Source: Henckelia pumila (taxonomy: Eukaryota > Streptophyta > Magnoliopsida > Lamiales > Gesneriaceae). Taken from it: a stretch of DNA of 64,000 bases. Within the stretch, counting starts at the first letter, position 1; each line of letters starts with the position of its first letter. The position numbers and the translations under genes were made by a program. Shown piece after piece: positions 26,803 to 37,585 of this stretch. Below the pieces are notes generated by a model, which was not told where the DNA came from, did no database searches, and saw only the letters and a program-made list of their open reading frames with translations. The DNA lies in the NCBI RefSeq assembly GCF_033568475.1, contig NC_133120.1, positions 86,136,151 through 86,200,150 on the forward strand, in the 5' to 3' direction.

Positions 26803-27819
26803 ATGGCTGACGAGAGTCACGGTAGTGTTGGCCAGGGAGGTGGTCATCATCATCGTCGCCATCATCATCAGGATGATCGACATCGTCATCATGAGGGTAG
26901 ACGTCGCTACTCTATCAATAAATTCATGCAAGTAGGACCGAAACCCTTGGTGGAAGGCGAGAATCCTGAACAGGCGAGGAGTTGGATGTCTAAACTCGAG
27001 AGTACTTTTCGTGCTTTCGATTGTACTGAGGATCAGAAATTGGAAGTTCTAAAATTTGTTCTAGAGGATCGAGCACGTTTTTGGTGGGATGCCCAAGCTG
27101 CTCAGGCACGTACTGAGAGAGAACAGGTGACTTGGGGGGATTTCTGTCGGGAGTTCCAGAAATTGTATTTTCCTCCGGCTGTTCGCCAAGCACGATCTAT
27201 GGAGTTGCTTACTCTGAGGCAAGGATCAATGACTATTGATCAATATCAGCAACGATTTCTTGATCTGCTACCTTTCAGTCCTCATATCAATGAGAGTGAT
27301 GCATCGAAGTATGATATCTTTCTACAAGGTTTGAACCAAGATATCTACTCTCAGGTTGTCGTCTGTGATGACCCGGTATCTTTTGAGACTTTGGTGAATC
27401 GTTGCCGTCTTGTGAAGACTAGCAACAGGCGGGCACAGTTGATGATGCCAGCACAGCCTAGTGGATCTTTTGAGCCTCGAGCTCAATCTATTGTGCAATC
27501 TGAACCTACGTCTTCTTCTACTCCTACTACTTTATCTGGATCTCGTGGTTCACGAGGTATGTTCCGTTTTGGGAAGAAGAAGAAGGAGGAGGAGTTTTGT
27601 AGTCACTGTGGAGGGAAGCATCCTGCAGCTTCATGTCGAAGAGCTACTGGTGCTTGTTATATTTGCGATCAGCAGGGACATCTGCGGAGAGATTGTCCTC
27701 AGCGCATGGGTTCTGCTAGTGGATCGGGATCACAGGTTGGATCTCAGGCTTCTATTGTTCCACGTCAGCAGCCAGCACCACAGAGTTCTTCTGGTTATCG
27801 TCCCCAGACTCAAGGGTAG
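26803..27819 (+). CDS. Tekay gag (nucleocapsid) ORF
   Basis: Starts MADESHGSVG with a His-rich N-terminus (HHHRRHHHQ), then the retrotransposon gag domain (WMSKLESTFRAFDCTEDQK, FWWDAQA, FCREFQKLYFP, LTLRQGSMTIDQYQQRFLDL). Two zinc knuckles close together follow: CSHCGGKHPAASC and CYICDQQGHLRRDC. Gag packages element RNA into cytoplasmic particles. In the Tekay group gag and pol usually form one frame; here a TAG at 27817-27819 separates them and the same frame reads on into protease, so this stop is probably a mutation. An upstream in-frame ATG at 26782 is an alternative start. Confidence 0.85.
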   Translation: MADESHGSVGQGGGHHHRRHHHQDDRHRHHEGRRRYSINKFMQVGPKPLVEGENPEQARSWMSKLESTFRAFDCTEDQKLEVLKFVLEDRARFWWDAQAAQARTEREQVTWGDFCREFQKLYFPPAVRQARSMELLTLRQGSMTIDQYQQRFLDLLPFSPHINESDASKYDIFLQGLNQDIYSQVVVCDDPVSFETLVNRCRLVKTSNRRAQLMMPAQPSGSFEPRAQSIVQSEPTSSSTPTTLSGSRGSRGMFRFGKKKKEEEFCSHCGGKHPAASCRRATGACYICDQQGHLRRDCPQRMGSASGSGSQVGSQASIVPRQQPAPQSSSGYRPQTQG

Positions 27820-30800
27820 GTGTTTGCTCTGTCTCAGGAGCAGGATACAGAGGGAAGCGATTGCATGTTGGCAGGTACCTTCCTGTTATGTGGTATTCCT
27901 GCACTTGTATTAATTGATACTGGAGCATCGCATTCCTTTATTTCTAGTCGCTTTGTTAAGAGACATAGATTATCTTATGTATCATTGGATATGGATTTAG
28001 TTGTATCTACTCCATTGGAGCAAGAGATAATAACTAAGCGTCTAGTGATGGGTTGCCTTCTGGATTTTGAGGGTAATGTGTTAGCAGCTAATTTGATGAT
28101 ATTAGCAATGGCAGATTTTGACTGTATCTTGGGAATAGATATGCTGACTTTGTATCACGCTACTGTGGATTGTTATCAGCGTCTGGTACAGTTTCATCCG
28201 GTTGAGGGTGATAGCTGGTATTTTTATGGTGAGGGTGTGCGACCTCCGATGCCACTTGTTTTGGCTCTGAAGGCATGTCATGTCTTGGAGTCAGGTGGGG
28301 AGGGCTACCTCATCTATACAGTTGATATGTCCATGAGTAGTACGGGTATTGATCAGTTACCGGTTGTCAGCGAGTTTCCTGATGTATTCCCTGATGAGAT
28401 TCCTGGTTTTCCTCCGGTGTGAGAGGTTGAATTTGGTATTGATTTAGTACCAGGAACTACGCCTATATCCCGAGCACCTTATCGTCTGGCACCGTCAGAG
28501 ATGAGGGAATTGAAACAGCAGTTACAGGATTTGCTTGATAAGGGATATATTCGTCCGAGTGTTTCTCCGTGGGAAGCACCTGTGTTATTTGTCAAGAAGA
28601 AAGATGGATCAATGCGCTTATGTATTGATTACAGGCAGTTGAATCGTGTCACCATCAAGAATAAGTATCCTTTGCCGCGGATTGATGATCTGTTCGATCA
28701 ATTATAGGGTACTTCTGTTTACTCGAAGATAGATCTGAGATCTGGAAACCATCAGATGCGGGTACGAGACTCAGATATATCTACGACTGCTTTCAGGACC
28801 AGATACGGGCATTATGAATTTCTGGTGATGCCATTCGGTTTAACGATTGCACCGGCAGTCTTTATGAATCTGATGAATCAGATATTTCGAGAGTATCTGG
28901 ATAGATTTGTCATCGTCTTCATTGATGATATTCTTGTCTATTCTCATGACAAGGATGAGCATGCACAGCATTTGAGGATTGTTTTACAGATGTTACGAGA
29001 TAAGCAGCTATATGCGAAATTGAGCAAGTGTGAATTCTGGTTTGATCGGGTAGTGTTTCTCGGTCATGTGATTTCTAATGAAGGGATTCTGTTGATCCTA
29101 GTAAGATAGAGGCAGTGCTGAACTGGTCTCGTCCGACGACGGTTGCTGAGATTCGTAGTTTCTTGGGTCTAGCTGGATATTACCGTCGGTTCATCGAGAA
29201 TTTTTCACAGTTGGCCAGGCCTTTGACTCTCGGAAAGATGTTACCTTTATTTGTTCCTCGGATTGTGAGGAGTCATTTCACGAGCTGCGTGGACGTCTTA
29301 CTACTGCACCTGTGCTAGCTCTACCTTCTGGATCAGGAGGTTATGTTGTCTATACTGATGCCTCTAGTCAGGGGTTAGGATGTGTTCTGACACAACATGG
29401 ACATGTTATTGCCTATGCTTCTCGACAACTGAAGACGCATGAGAGTAATTATCCAGTACATGATCTCGAATTAGCCGCCATTGTATTTGCGTTCGATCTT
29501 TATGACGAGAAATTTGAGATATTTACGGATCATAAAAGTTTGTAGTATTTATTCACTCAGGCGGAGTTGAATATGCGACAGAGACGCTGGATGGATCTTC
29601 TGAAGGATTATGATTGTGAAATCAAATATCATCCAGGTTCTGTTAATCTTACTGCTGATGCCTTGAGTCGGCAGGTGATACTTTCTGCACTTCAGACTAG
29701 TGAAATATCTCATATGATTCAAGAGTGCTGTTCATTAAGTTTTACGCTCAAGCACAAGAAAGGGAGGAATGGGATTCGTTTGTATACTATTCTATGTGAG
29801 CCAGCATTGTATTCTTGGATCAGAGATGCTCAGATATCTGATGTTAAGACTCAGCGTTTTGCACGTCTGGCCAATGGAGTTAATACATCTGGATTCCATT
29901 TTCAGGCAGATGGTTTATTGTGCCTATCTAATCGAGTGGTTGTACCTAATGTTGCGGAACTCAGGAATGATATTCTTTCTCAAGCTCATAGGAGTCGATT
30001 ATCAGTCCATCCTGGAAGCATGAAAATGTATAAGGACTTGCAAACTAGATTCTGGTGGAAAGTGATGAAGTAAAGTGTGTATCAATTTGTTTCAAGATGT
30101 TTGGTTTGTCAACAGGTCAAGGCTGAACACCGACGACCAGGTGTATTACTGCAGAATCTTGAGATTCCCGAATGGAAGTGGGAGCACGTAACTATGAATT
30201 TTGTTACCCACTTACCTATGACTTCACGTCAGTGTGATGCTATCTGGGTCGTTGTTGACCGTCTGACAAAATCAACACACTTTATTCCTTATAACCGGGA
30301 GTATTCTTATGATCGCATGACACGTTTATACATCCAGGAGATAGTGCGATTACATGGGATTCCAGTGAGCATAGTCAGTGATAGAGACCCGCGATTTACC
30401 TCACGTTTTTGGGTTAGTTTTCAGGAAGCATTGGGTACCACTCTGAGTTTGAGCACTGCATATCATCAGGAGACTGATGGGCAGTCAGAACGGACGATTC
30501 GTATGCTGGAGGATATGCTACGTTCTTCTGTCATGGATTTTGGTTTATCTTGGCAGGATCAGTTACCTTTGATCGAATTTGCCTACAATAACAGTTATCA
30601 TCGTAGTATTGATATGGCACCTTTCGAGGCATTGTACGGTCGACGGTATCGTACTTCGTTATTCTGGGATGAAGTCGGGGAACGGCAAGTCGAGGGTCCT
30701 GAATTGATGCAGCAGATTGTAGAAAAGGTAGATTTGATCAAGCATAGGATCAAAGTTGCTCAAGATAGACAAGCCAGTTATGCTAATATTCGTCACAAGC

Positions 30801-31243
30801 CACTTCAGTTTGAGCCTGGTGAATATGTGTTCCTTCGAGTATCACCTTTCAGGAAGGTGATGAGATTCGGCGTGAAAGGAAAGTTGTCTCCTCGTTTTAT
30901 TGGACCTTTCCAGATACTGGAAAAGATCGGAGATGTTGCATATCATTTGGCTTTACCGCCAAATCTTTCCAGTATACATAATGTTTTTCATGTGTCGTTA
31001 CTTCGACAGTATATAGCTGATGAATCTCATGTGATTCAGTCTACTGATATTCAGCTAGAGCCAGATCTGTTTTTTGTTGAACGACCAATCTGTATCCTAG
31101 ACAGGAAAGAGAAAGTTCTTCGGAACAAGACTATACCACTTGTGATGGTACAGTGGCAGCACCGAGGCGTTGAAGAAGCAACTTGGGAAACTGAAAGTCG
31201 TATACAAGCGGAATATCCTGAGTTGTTTGCTTTGTACTTTTGA
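27820..31243 (+). pseudogene. Tekay pol: protease, RT, RNase H, integrase, chromodomain (broken)
   Basis: Protease motif LIDTGASHSFIS (about 27910-27945). RT blocks include [46 protein letters not shown] and the catalytic FIDDILVYS (about 28920). RNase H has [13 protein letters not shown] and [10 protein letters not shown]. Integrase has an HHCC zinc region ([18 protein letters not shown]), the DDE core (VVDRLTKSTHF, SDRDPRFTSRFW, GQSERTIRMLED) and a C-terminal chromodomain ending PELFALYF. Breaks: TGA 28420-28422, TAG 28705-28707, a one-base loss near 29090, another frameshift near 29230, TAG 29543-29545, and TAA 30071-30073. The active-site residues themselves are present, so decay is recent relative to domain loss. 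Confidence 0.9.
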
Positions 31244-31349
31244 CTTACCATGTAAGATGTAATTACAGTTGTTGTAATAAAACATGGTTTGATGTTTCAT
31301 ATTGTTATCTTGATTTGTCTTTAGATGTTATTTCACGGACGAAATATCT

Positions 31350-31363
31350 AAAGGTGGGGAGAA
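31350..31363 (+). other. Polypurine tract of the Tekay element
   Basis: AAAGGTGGGGAGAA directly precedes the 3' LTR, where plus-strand DNA synthesis is primed. Confidence 0.8.
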
Positions 31364-32642
31364 TGTAGTAACCCAGATTCCATTTTAAGATAATAATATG
31401 TTAAACATGATTAAGGGTTAGTAATTAACTGATTCAGGAGTTTAATTTGGGCTTTTGATTTTGGGCGGGATCGGAAGCTCCGAACCCAGATCGGAAGCTC
31501 CGATCCTAGCCACTTCGGAACCTCATAGGAAGCACAGAGATCGGAAGCTCCGATCCTGAAACGAAAGTTCCGATCCTGGCCGAGAATTTTGCCTATAAAT
31601 AGGGCTTTTCAGATTCATTTCTAAATACGAATTCCTGAGTTTCTTTCTTCAGTTATATAGTGTGAGATATACACTTGAGGGTCCTATCGGTTATAATAGA
31701 GGTTCTGAAATAACCAAGGTGTGGTTATAGTCATCCGGGACTAGCGACTCCAAAGGGCTAACTACGGACAAAGGTATGGTCCGGGAATCTGTTTAAGTTT
31801 TGGGAGTACTTATTAGCTTAGTTAAGGCTTATAGAATTTATGTATTGATACGGTGAACTTTTGATTATAGGCTTGGAACATAGGATCTTACTATACTTGA
31901 ACTAGCCTAGAGGTACGTACACATTGACTGAGATTGCCAGCGAGTATACATGTTTATATGTTGTATTTATTTGACATTATTATATGGCATGATATATGAT
32001 TTACCGTTTTCCATATTCATATGTCATGTGCATATACACGTTGAGCCTATACCTTGTTATACCTGACTATAGAGCCGCTCAGCTCTATACTCGATAGTCT
32101 GTCACTAAGAGTACCGCGACGGCGGGGGCATTTATGTCTATTTACTCTGGTGTACTAGACGAGTGTGGTTGCACCCAGAGGTTGATCCGTGCGATGGCAG
32201 CACTCATGTGGCACCGGCACTGAGCATGATTTTCGAATGACCCGTTACCAGTCATCATGTTGCATGCATCATATATTTACGTGTACTCATGTTTATGTAC
32301 TGGGCATTAGCGCTCACGTCCTAGTTGTAATCTTGGACACCCTATTCCATGGGGCAGGTCGCAGGATGGACGGAGCTGGTAATTCAAGGCAGGACTAGGG
32401 AGCAGAAGCCTTGAGGATTTTATTATATAGCAGGGTTCGATATAGCTGTATAATGTTTACTGTTTAAGTTTTCGATTTGGTTGTATCACTACAGATTTAA
32501 GCCTGGATTATGTTACTAAGCTGATATGTAAATTATGGTTATGTTTCCGCACGTTTTTACTCTGTTAAGTATTTTGCTGTATTAAGTTTAATGCATGCTA
32601 TTAGTTGCCAGTTAGTAGGTGATTCCATGCAAGGTCACTACA
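31364..32642 (+). repeat. Tekay 3' LTR
   Basis: Nearly the same length as the 5' LTR and colinear with it. Differences are densest in the dyad cluster and the 60 bp around the TATA box. Confidence 0.9.
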
Positions 32643-32647
32643 TACTG

Positions 32648-33672
32648 GTTCTTGCAGGTACTATCAGTGATACCTAGGGAATCATGGGGCGATGTTGCTA
32701 GGCGCTCTTACCATGATTCAATGGGTAATTCGGAAATTGTTGTTCCGAGTCACAAGGAGTTGTGAGCCCACGGCTAGCTGTATCCCTGAACCATTGAGGG
32801 TCACACAAGTAATGGATTACTAATCCCCGTTGAAATAGTTAAATTTAAAGAGTTAAATTTAGCGAAAGAGAAGTTGGACTTCTTAACTAAAGGGAGTGGA
32901 ATTTCCTAAAATGACATAGGGATGGACATTTTTGGAAATCACTGAATTCGGATTCAGAAAAATTATCTTGACTTTAAAAGGTGCAGAAATGGTTTCTGTG
33001 CACATTGGTGAAATCGGTTTATCAATCGGAGTCAAGATGAATTGTATATTAATTTCTATAATAATAGGCTTGGCTTGTTGGGATTAAGTTATGGATAATG
33101 GGCCCTAAGGAGTTAGTGTCCTAATAGACATATAACTTAATCCAGTCTAGAAATTATATATATATATATATATATATATACGTGTGTAATTTTTGAAAAA
33201 CATATTGATTCCAACCTTGGATTTTTCGAAAATCACACATATTATTACAAGGGGAATTTTCGAATTCCTCTTCTCCTTTTTGAGAGAATTCAGTGTGTGA
33301 TTTTTCTGAAAAATTACATTCTAAATTGACAGATCAAATCTGTTTAATCACTTCGATAAACATCTGATTGATTTCTAGTGCAATCAATCAGAGGGTTTTA
33401 GTTTTCTGTTCGTGGACCTAATTCAGGAGTTGATCGAGCGAGTCATCAGTTCCTGGGATTTACAACAAGAGCAGAAAATTCTGTTGGTGTCCATAATCAA
33501 GTCATAGCTTGAAGAGGTAAAATTTTAATTGTTATTATTATTTTACATGTTGATTTTAATCGTTACGATTTGATACCCATGATATGGAATCGTTTCATAT
33601 AAGAAAATAAAAATTTTAAACTTCCGCTGCACCGGGTATCACATCTTTGATCCGAGAACGAGTGTTCCAACA
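32648..33672 (+). mobile_element. Copia 5' LTR, right fragment
   Basis: Continues the Copia LTR after the Tekay insertion and ends GTTCCAACA at the PBS. It carries a (TA)n run at about 33155-33180. At about 33046-33060 it holds the empty version of the Helitron target (GTATATTAATTTCTATAATA). Confidence 0.9.
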
Positions 33673-33673
33673 G

Positions 33674-33686
33674 TGGTATCAGAGTC
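33674..33686 (+). other. Copia primer binding site
   Basis: TGGTATCAGAGTC, one base after the LTR end, complementary to the 3' end of initiator tRNA-Met. Confidence 0.85.
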
Positions 33687-33784
33687 AGGTTGCTCTCAGA
33701 TCAAACGATTAAAATTAATCGGTTGTACAAAATTTTTAGCCTCGGTTTTTGAAACAAAACAAAATTTTAAATTAAAATTTTTGA

Positions 33785-33940
33785 AGGGCAACACGGGCAG
33801 CGATCGGGCAGCGCTCGGCGCTTCCCAAAGGGCAGCGATCGTCGCTGCCCAGGGGCAGCGACGAGCTGCCTAGCTCCACGTGGGCAGCCCTGTCCCACGT
33901 GGAGGCGGGGCTGCCCGGAAACGTCCCGGGCAGCCCGAAA
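33785..33940 (+). promoter_or_regulatory. GC-rich hairpin cluster in the Copia leader
   Basis: Three perfect stem-loops stand in a GC island within AT-rich DNA: 33830-33838/33842-33850 (9 bp, 3-nt loop), 33874-33884/33894-33904 (11 bp, 9-nt loop) and 33908-33918/33926-33936 (11 bp, 7-nt loop). GGGCAGC recurs at least six times. The position, 150-260 nt after the PBS and far before gag, is where packaging or dimerisation signals sit in retroelement RNAs. The function is inferred. Confidence 0.7.
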
Positions 33941-35374
33941 AATTAAAATTTGATTTTTTAAAAGAATTTTAGATTTTTGAAATTTTAGTTTTTGGTCCGA
34001 TCGAAAATTGTTTTTGATTAGTCAACGAGGCATCGGGTCAAATTGTTTGAATCCGAAATTTTTAAAATTGATTTTTGGATAAATTTGAATTTTTGGAAAA
34101 TTTATAAATTTTATCCTTTAAATTAGATTTTATAAAATTAATTATTTTGGTACAATTGATGATAAGATATGATCTTATGAATATATTAGATAAAATTTGA
34201 TTTTATCTTTTTTAATTAAATTGCCATTGCATGTTATTCAATGATTTAATTATTGAATTAAATATTGTATAAAAGGATGATCGATTGTCATGACTAATTT
34301 TATAGGTATATGTTAGGTTGTTTACATTTGGTTTTATTGTTGTTGGGTTTTATTAATGAGCTTGGTTTATAGACCAATTTGATTTGTCATTTGTAATAAA
34401 AAGTGGTACTGGTTTATGGCCCGTTCCCATCCTTAAATATGTATCCTCTACTTGTCATCAAAATTTATTGTAAATTTATTAGACTTAGTGGGAGATAAAG
34501 ATTTGAAGACAATGGTGGGCCCAGCAGACAATAAAGACCGAAAAAATGTAAATTGGAAACTCAATGTAATAGGATTGCATTGCATACTTGCATATCACCT
34601 AAGATTGGACTTAGACTCGTGATTGACAACCATGGGTCGATTAGTTATTGGGGTCGATCATAATTTATATAATATATGATATTATTGTTGTATGCATGTT
34701 TAGACTAAATTGCATGAATCCCGCAAGCATACAAAGATTGAATGATGAGACAAATTTTCAAAATAAAATCCCTCATTTTAAATATGATTTAAAATTGATA
34801 TCAAGATAAACAAAAGGGAATTTAAATATTGTTTAAATGTTCCTACCTTCCATCAACGATCAATGTATGAGATGCTACCCGCGGGCACAGTCCGGCTCAT
34901 ATTATTGGGGGGGGGGGGGGGGGGGGCGCGTTCGTCGGAAAGCTGTACATTGGATCGACACATGTTGTAAGTTGGGTGGAACTCCCGTGGGATTGGCTCA
35001 TATTATTGGAGATCCACATGGCGACCGTCCATCACAACTTAATGTTGATGGGTCATCTTGACATGTCACAATAAACGGCGTCATATTATTGGGCTCTTAT
35101 TGGACATGTGGTAAAAACATGGGGATGCTTTGGAAGCAATTGAGCTCTACCTTTTGAAAATTATGGTTGGCTGATATTATTCGGGACTATGATTTGTCAA
35201 TTGGACTTCATGTTCCCACTAAAAAAATAGTTTTTCGTTTTCACTAGAGGGTAGTGAAATCGTTAAAATAGTGGGAGAGAAATTCATAAAATAAATCTCG
35301 CCATATTTTATGTCTTAGTAAATTAATTAAGCAATCACTGATTTGTCTGTTTTTTTTTTCAGTATTTCATTACA
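33941..35374 (+). other. Copia untranslated leader
   Basis: No ORF of note. It holds a 20-nt poly-G run (34907-34926) and repeated CATATTATTGG units at 34898, 34999 and 35082, with a degenerate fourth near 35172. Confidence 0.7.
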
Positions 35375-36538
35375 ATGAATTCGCGCAATACACTATTCTC
35401 GATTCTCAAACAAAACAAACTGACTGGTGCAAACTATACGAAATGGTTCCGTAAGTTAAAGATTGTTTTAAGTTCGGAAAAGGTTTTCTACGTGTTAGAA
35501 AAGCCTCCTCCGAAAGAAGCCCCAGCTGATGTGAGTCCGGAAGAATTGGCCAAACTTGACAAATGGTGGGACCATGATGTCAAGACCAAATGTTACATGC
35601 AGGCTTCGATGTCTGATGAACTTCAGAGGCGATTTGAGAATGCAGTGAATGCTGCTGACATTCACGATACTCTCAAGGAACTTTTTGGAGCTCAGTCAAG
35701 ATCGGAGAGGTATGCCACTATCAAAGAGCTTGTGACATGCCGCATGCGAGATGGGACTTCGGTCTGTGAGCATGGGGTACACATGATTGGGCTCATTGAA
35801 AAGTTGGTAACACTCGATTTGACATTGGAGCACGAACTGAATGCGGACTTGTTACTTTTTTCACTTCCTTCGTCGTTTGACGGTTTTGTGATGAACTTCA
35901 ATATGAACAAGATAGAGGCCACCCTTGAAGAGATGGTCAATATGCTTGTCACATATGAGGCCACATTAAAGAAGGATAAACCGGTATTTTTTGTTGATTT
36001 CTCTTCTAACTTTAAGAAGGGGCCAAGTGGAAAGGGTAAGAAACATTCTGCCCCACCCAAGAAAACTGTGCCAAAGAAGAAGAACAAAACAAAGGCTTCA
36101 AACGTGAACAGATCTGAAGACGTTTGCCATCACTGCAAGAAACCCGGTCATTGGAAACGTAACTGCAAAGAATATCTCGAGCAGTTGCGAACTGCAAAGG
36201 GTATGTTTTACATTGAAATAAATGTTTCACTTAATACTACTTCTTGGGTATTGGATACCGGATGTGGATCTCACATTTGCAATGATTTGCAGGTGATGAC
36301 AAGAAGTCGTAAGCTTAGGATGGGTGAGATCCAGCTAATGCTCGAAAATGGTTCTAGAGTTGAAGCCAAAGCTGTGGGAGACATTTATTTAGTTTTGCAG
36401 AACAATTTTAAGTTACTTTTGAGAGATGTTTTATTTGTGCCAAATTTGGTTAAAAATATTATTTCTGTTTCTATGCTTGATAGAGATGATTTTTCTTGCA
36501 ATTTTGTGAATGTGATTTGCAATATTTACAAGAATTAA
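35375..36538 (+). pseudogene. Copia gag and protease
   Basis: Gag starts MNSRNTLFSILKQNKLTG, followed by the UBN2/DUF4219-type region (NYTKWFRKLKIVL, TKCYMQASMSDELQRRF, LKELFGAQSRSERYATIKEL). A basic linker and one zinc knuckle (CHHCKKPGHWKRNC) come next. The aspartic protease motif LDTGCGSHIC (about 36250-36280) and NIISVSMLDRDDF follow. The frame stops at 36536-36538, before the integrase, which continues in another frame. In an intact Copia element gag, protease, integrase, RT and RNase H form one polyprotein. Confidence 0.88.
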
Positions 36539-36541
36539 TGT

Positions 36542-37582
36542 TTGATTGGATGTGGACAACTTGAAAATGATCTATATAACTTAAAATTAAAAGACGTACC
36601 AATTAATTATGTTGATAAACCGGCAAAAACAAATAAAAGGAAAAACGATAGTCAAAACTCGACAAACCTTTGGCATGCTATGCTATGTCATATTTCCTCA
36701 AGGAGGATGAACAAGCTAGTGGGAGAGGGCATGTTTGATATGTCTGATATTAACTCTCTACCAACTTGTGAGTCCTGCCTAAAAGGAAAAATGACTAAAA
36801 CTTCTTTCAAAGGAAAACCTGAGCGTAGTCAAAATTTGTTGGATTTGATCCAACAGATGTTTGCGGCCCATTTAGTATTGGTACTAAATTTGGTCACACC
36901 TACTTCATTATCTTTACTAATGATTATACTAGATACGGGTATTTATATTTGATGAAATATAAGTCTGAATCATTTGAAAAGTTCAAAGAATTCAAGGCTG
37001 AAGTAGAAAACAAATTAGGTAAAAGTATTAAAGCACTTCGATCGGATCGAGGTGGAGAATACTTAAGTACCGAGTTTTTGGGCTATCTAAAAGAGAATGT
37101 GATTCTCTCTCAGTGGACTCCTCCTATGACACCTCAGCTAAATGGTGTTTCGGAGCGTCGCAATCGAACATTGTTGGACATGGTTCGATCTATGATGAGC
37201 TTCACTGAGCTTCCACCTTCGTTTTGAGGCTATGCGCTTGAAACGGCGGTATTGTTGTTGAACAATGTCCCACACTAAAGCAGTGAACAAAACTCCATAT
37301 GAATTATGGACTGGCAAAACTCCTAAGTATTCGTACTTGAGGATTTGGGGATGTCCTGCTTATGTGAAGCAGACAGTGAGAGATAAGTTGGATAGTCGAT
37401 CCACCTTATGTTATTTTGTAGGGTATCCGAAGAATTCAATCGGATATTATTTCTATCATCCTACTGAAACAAAAGTTTTTGTTTCGAGGAATGCCACCTT
37501 CATGGAGAAGGAGTTCTTACTTGATAAGAAAGGCAAGATGATGGAACTTGAAGAAATTAGAGAAGAACCTGAGACAAAATAA
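36542..37582 (+). pseudogene. Copia integrase (frameshifted)
   Basis: The zinc-binding region is seen as LWHAMLCHISSRRM followed by CESCLKGKM. The catalytic core is spread over frames: LKALRSDRGGEYLS-like (seen as IKALRSDRGGEYLS) at about 37030-37070, and PQLNGVSERRNRTLLDMVRSM with the third acidic residue at about 37130-37195. The GKR-like tail shows KTPYELWTGKTP and LRIWGCPAYVK. Breaks are a frameshift near 36845, a TGA at 37225-37227 and another frameshift near 37265. The solo LTR at 37586 interrupts the region right after EEPETK. Confidence 0.85.
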
Positions 37583-37585
37583 CGA

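Larger units (their letters stand above)
25414..32642 (+). mobile_element. Complete Ty3/Gypsy element, Tekay/Del chromovirus type (7229 bp)
   Basis: LTRs are 25414-26693 (1280 bp) and 31364-32642 (1279 bp), both TGTAGTAACCC...CACTACA, differing by a few percent by eye. The 5-bp target duplication TACTG is at 25409-25413 and 32643-32647. The uninterrupted site is visible in the Copia 3' LTR around 41568 (TCTACTGGTTC). Gene order is gag, protease, RT, RNase H, integrase, chromodomain. The integrase tail with NVFHVSLLRQY, LDRKEKVLRNK and VEEATWE is characteristic of Tekay/Del elements. Multiple stops and frameshifts make it defective. Confidence 0.93.

Noticed and set aside
33785..33945. GC-rich GGGCAGC repeats considered as a CRISPR-like or satellite array
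   Set aside because: Units are irregular, without spacers, and lie in a retrotransposon leader; stem-loops explain them better.
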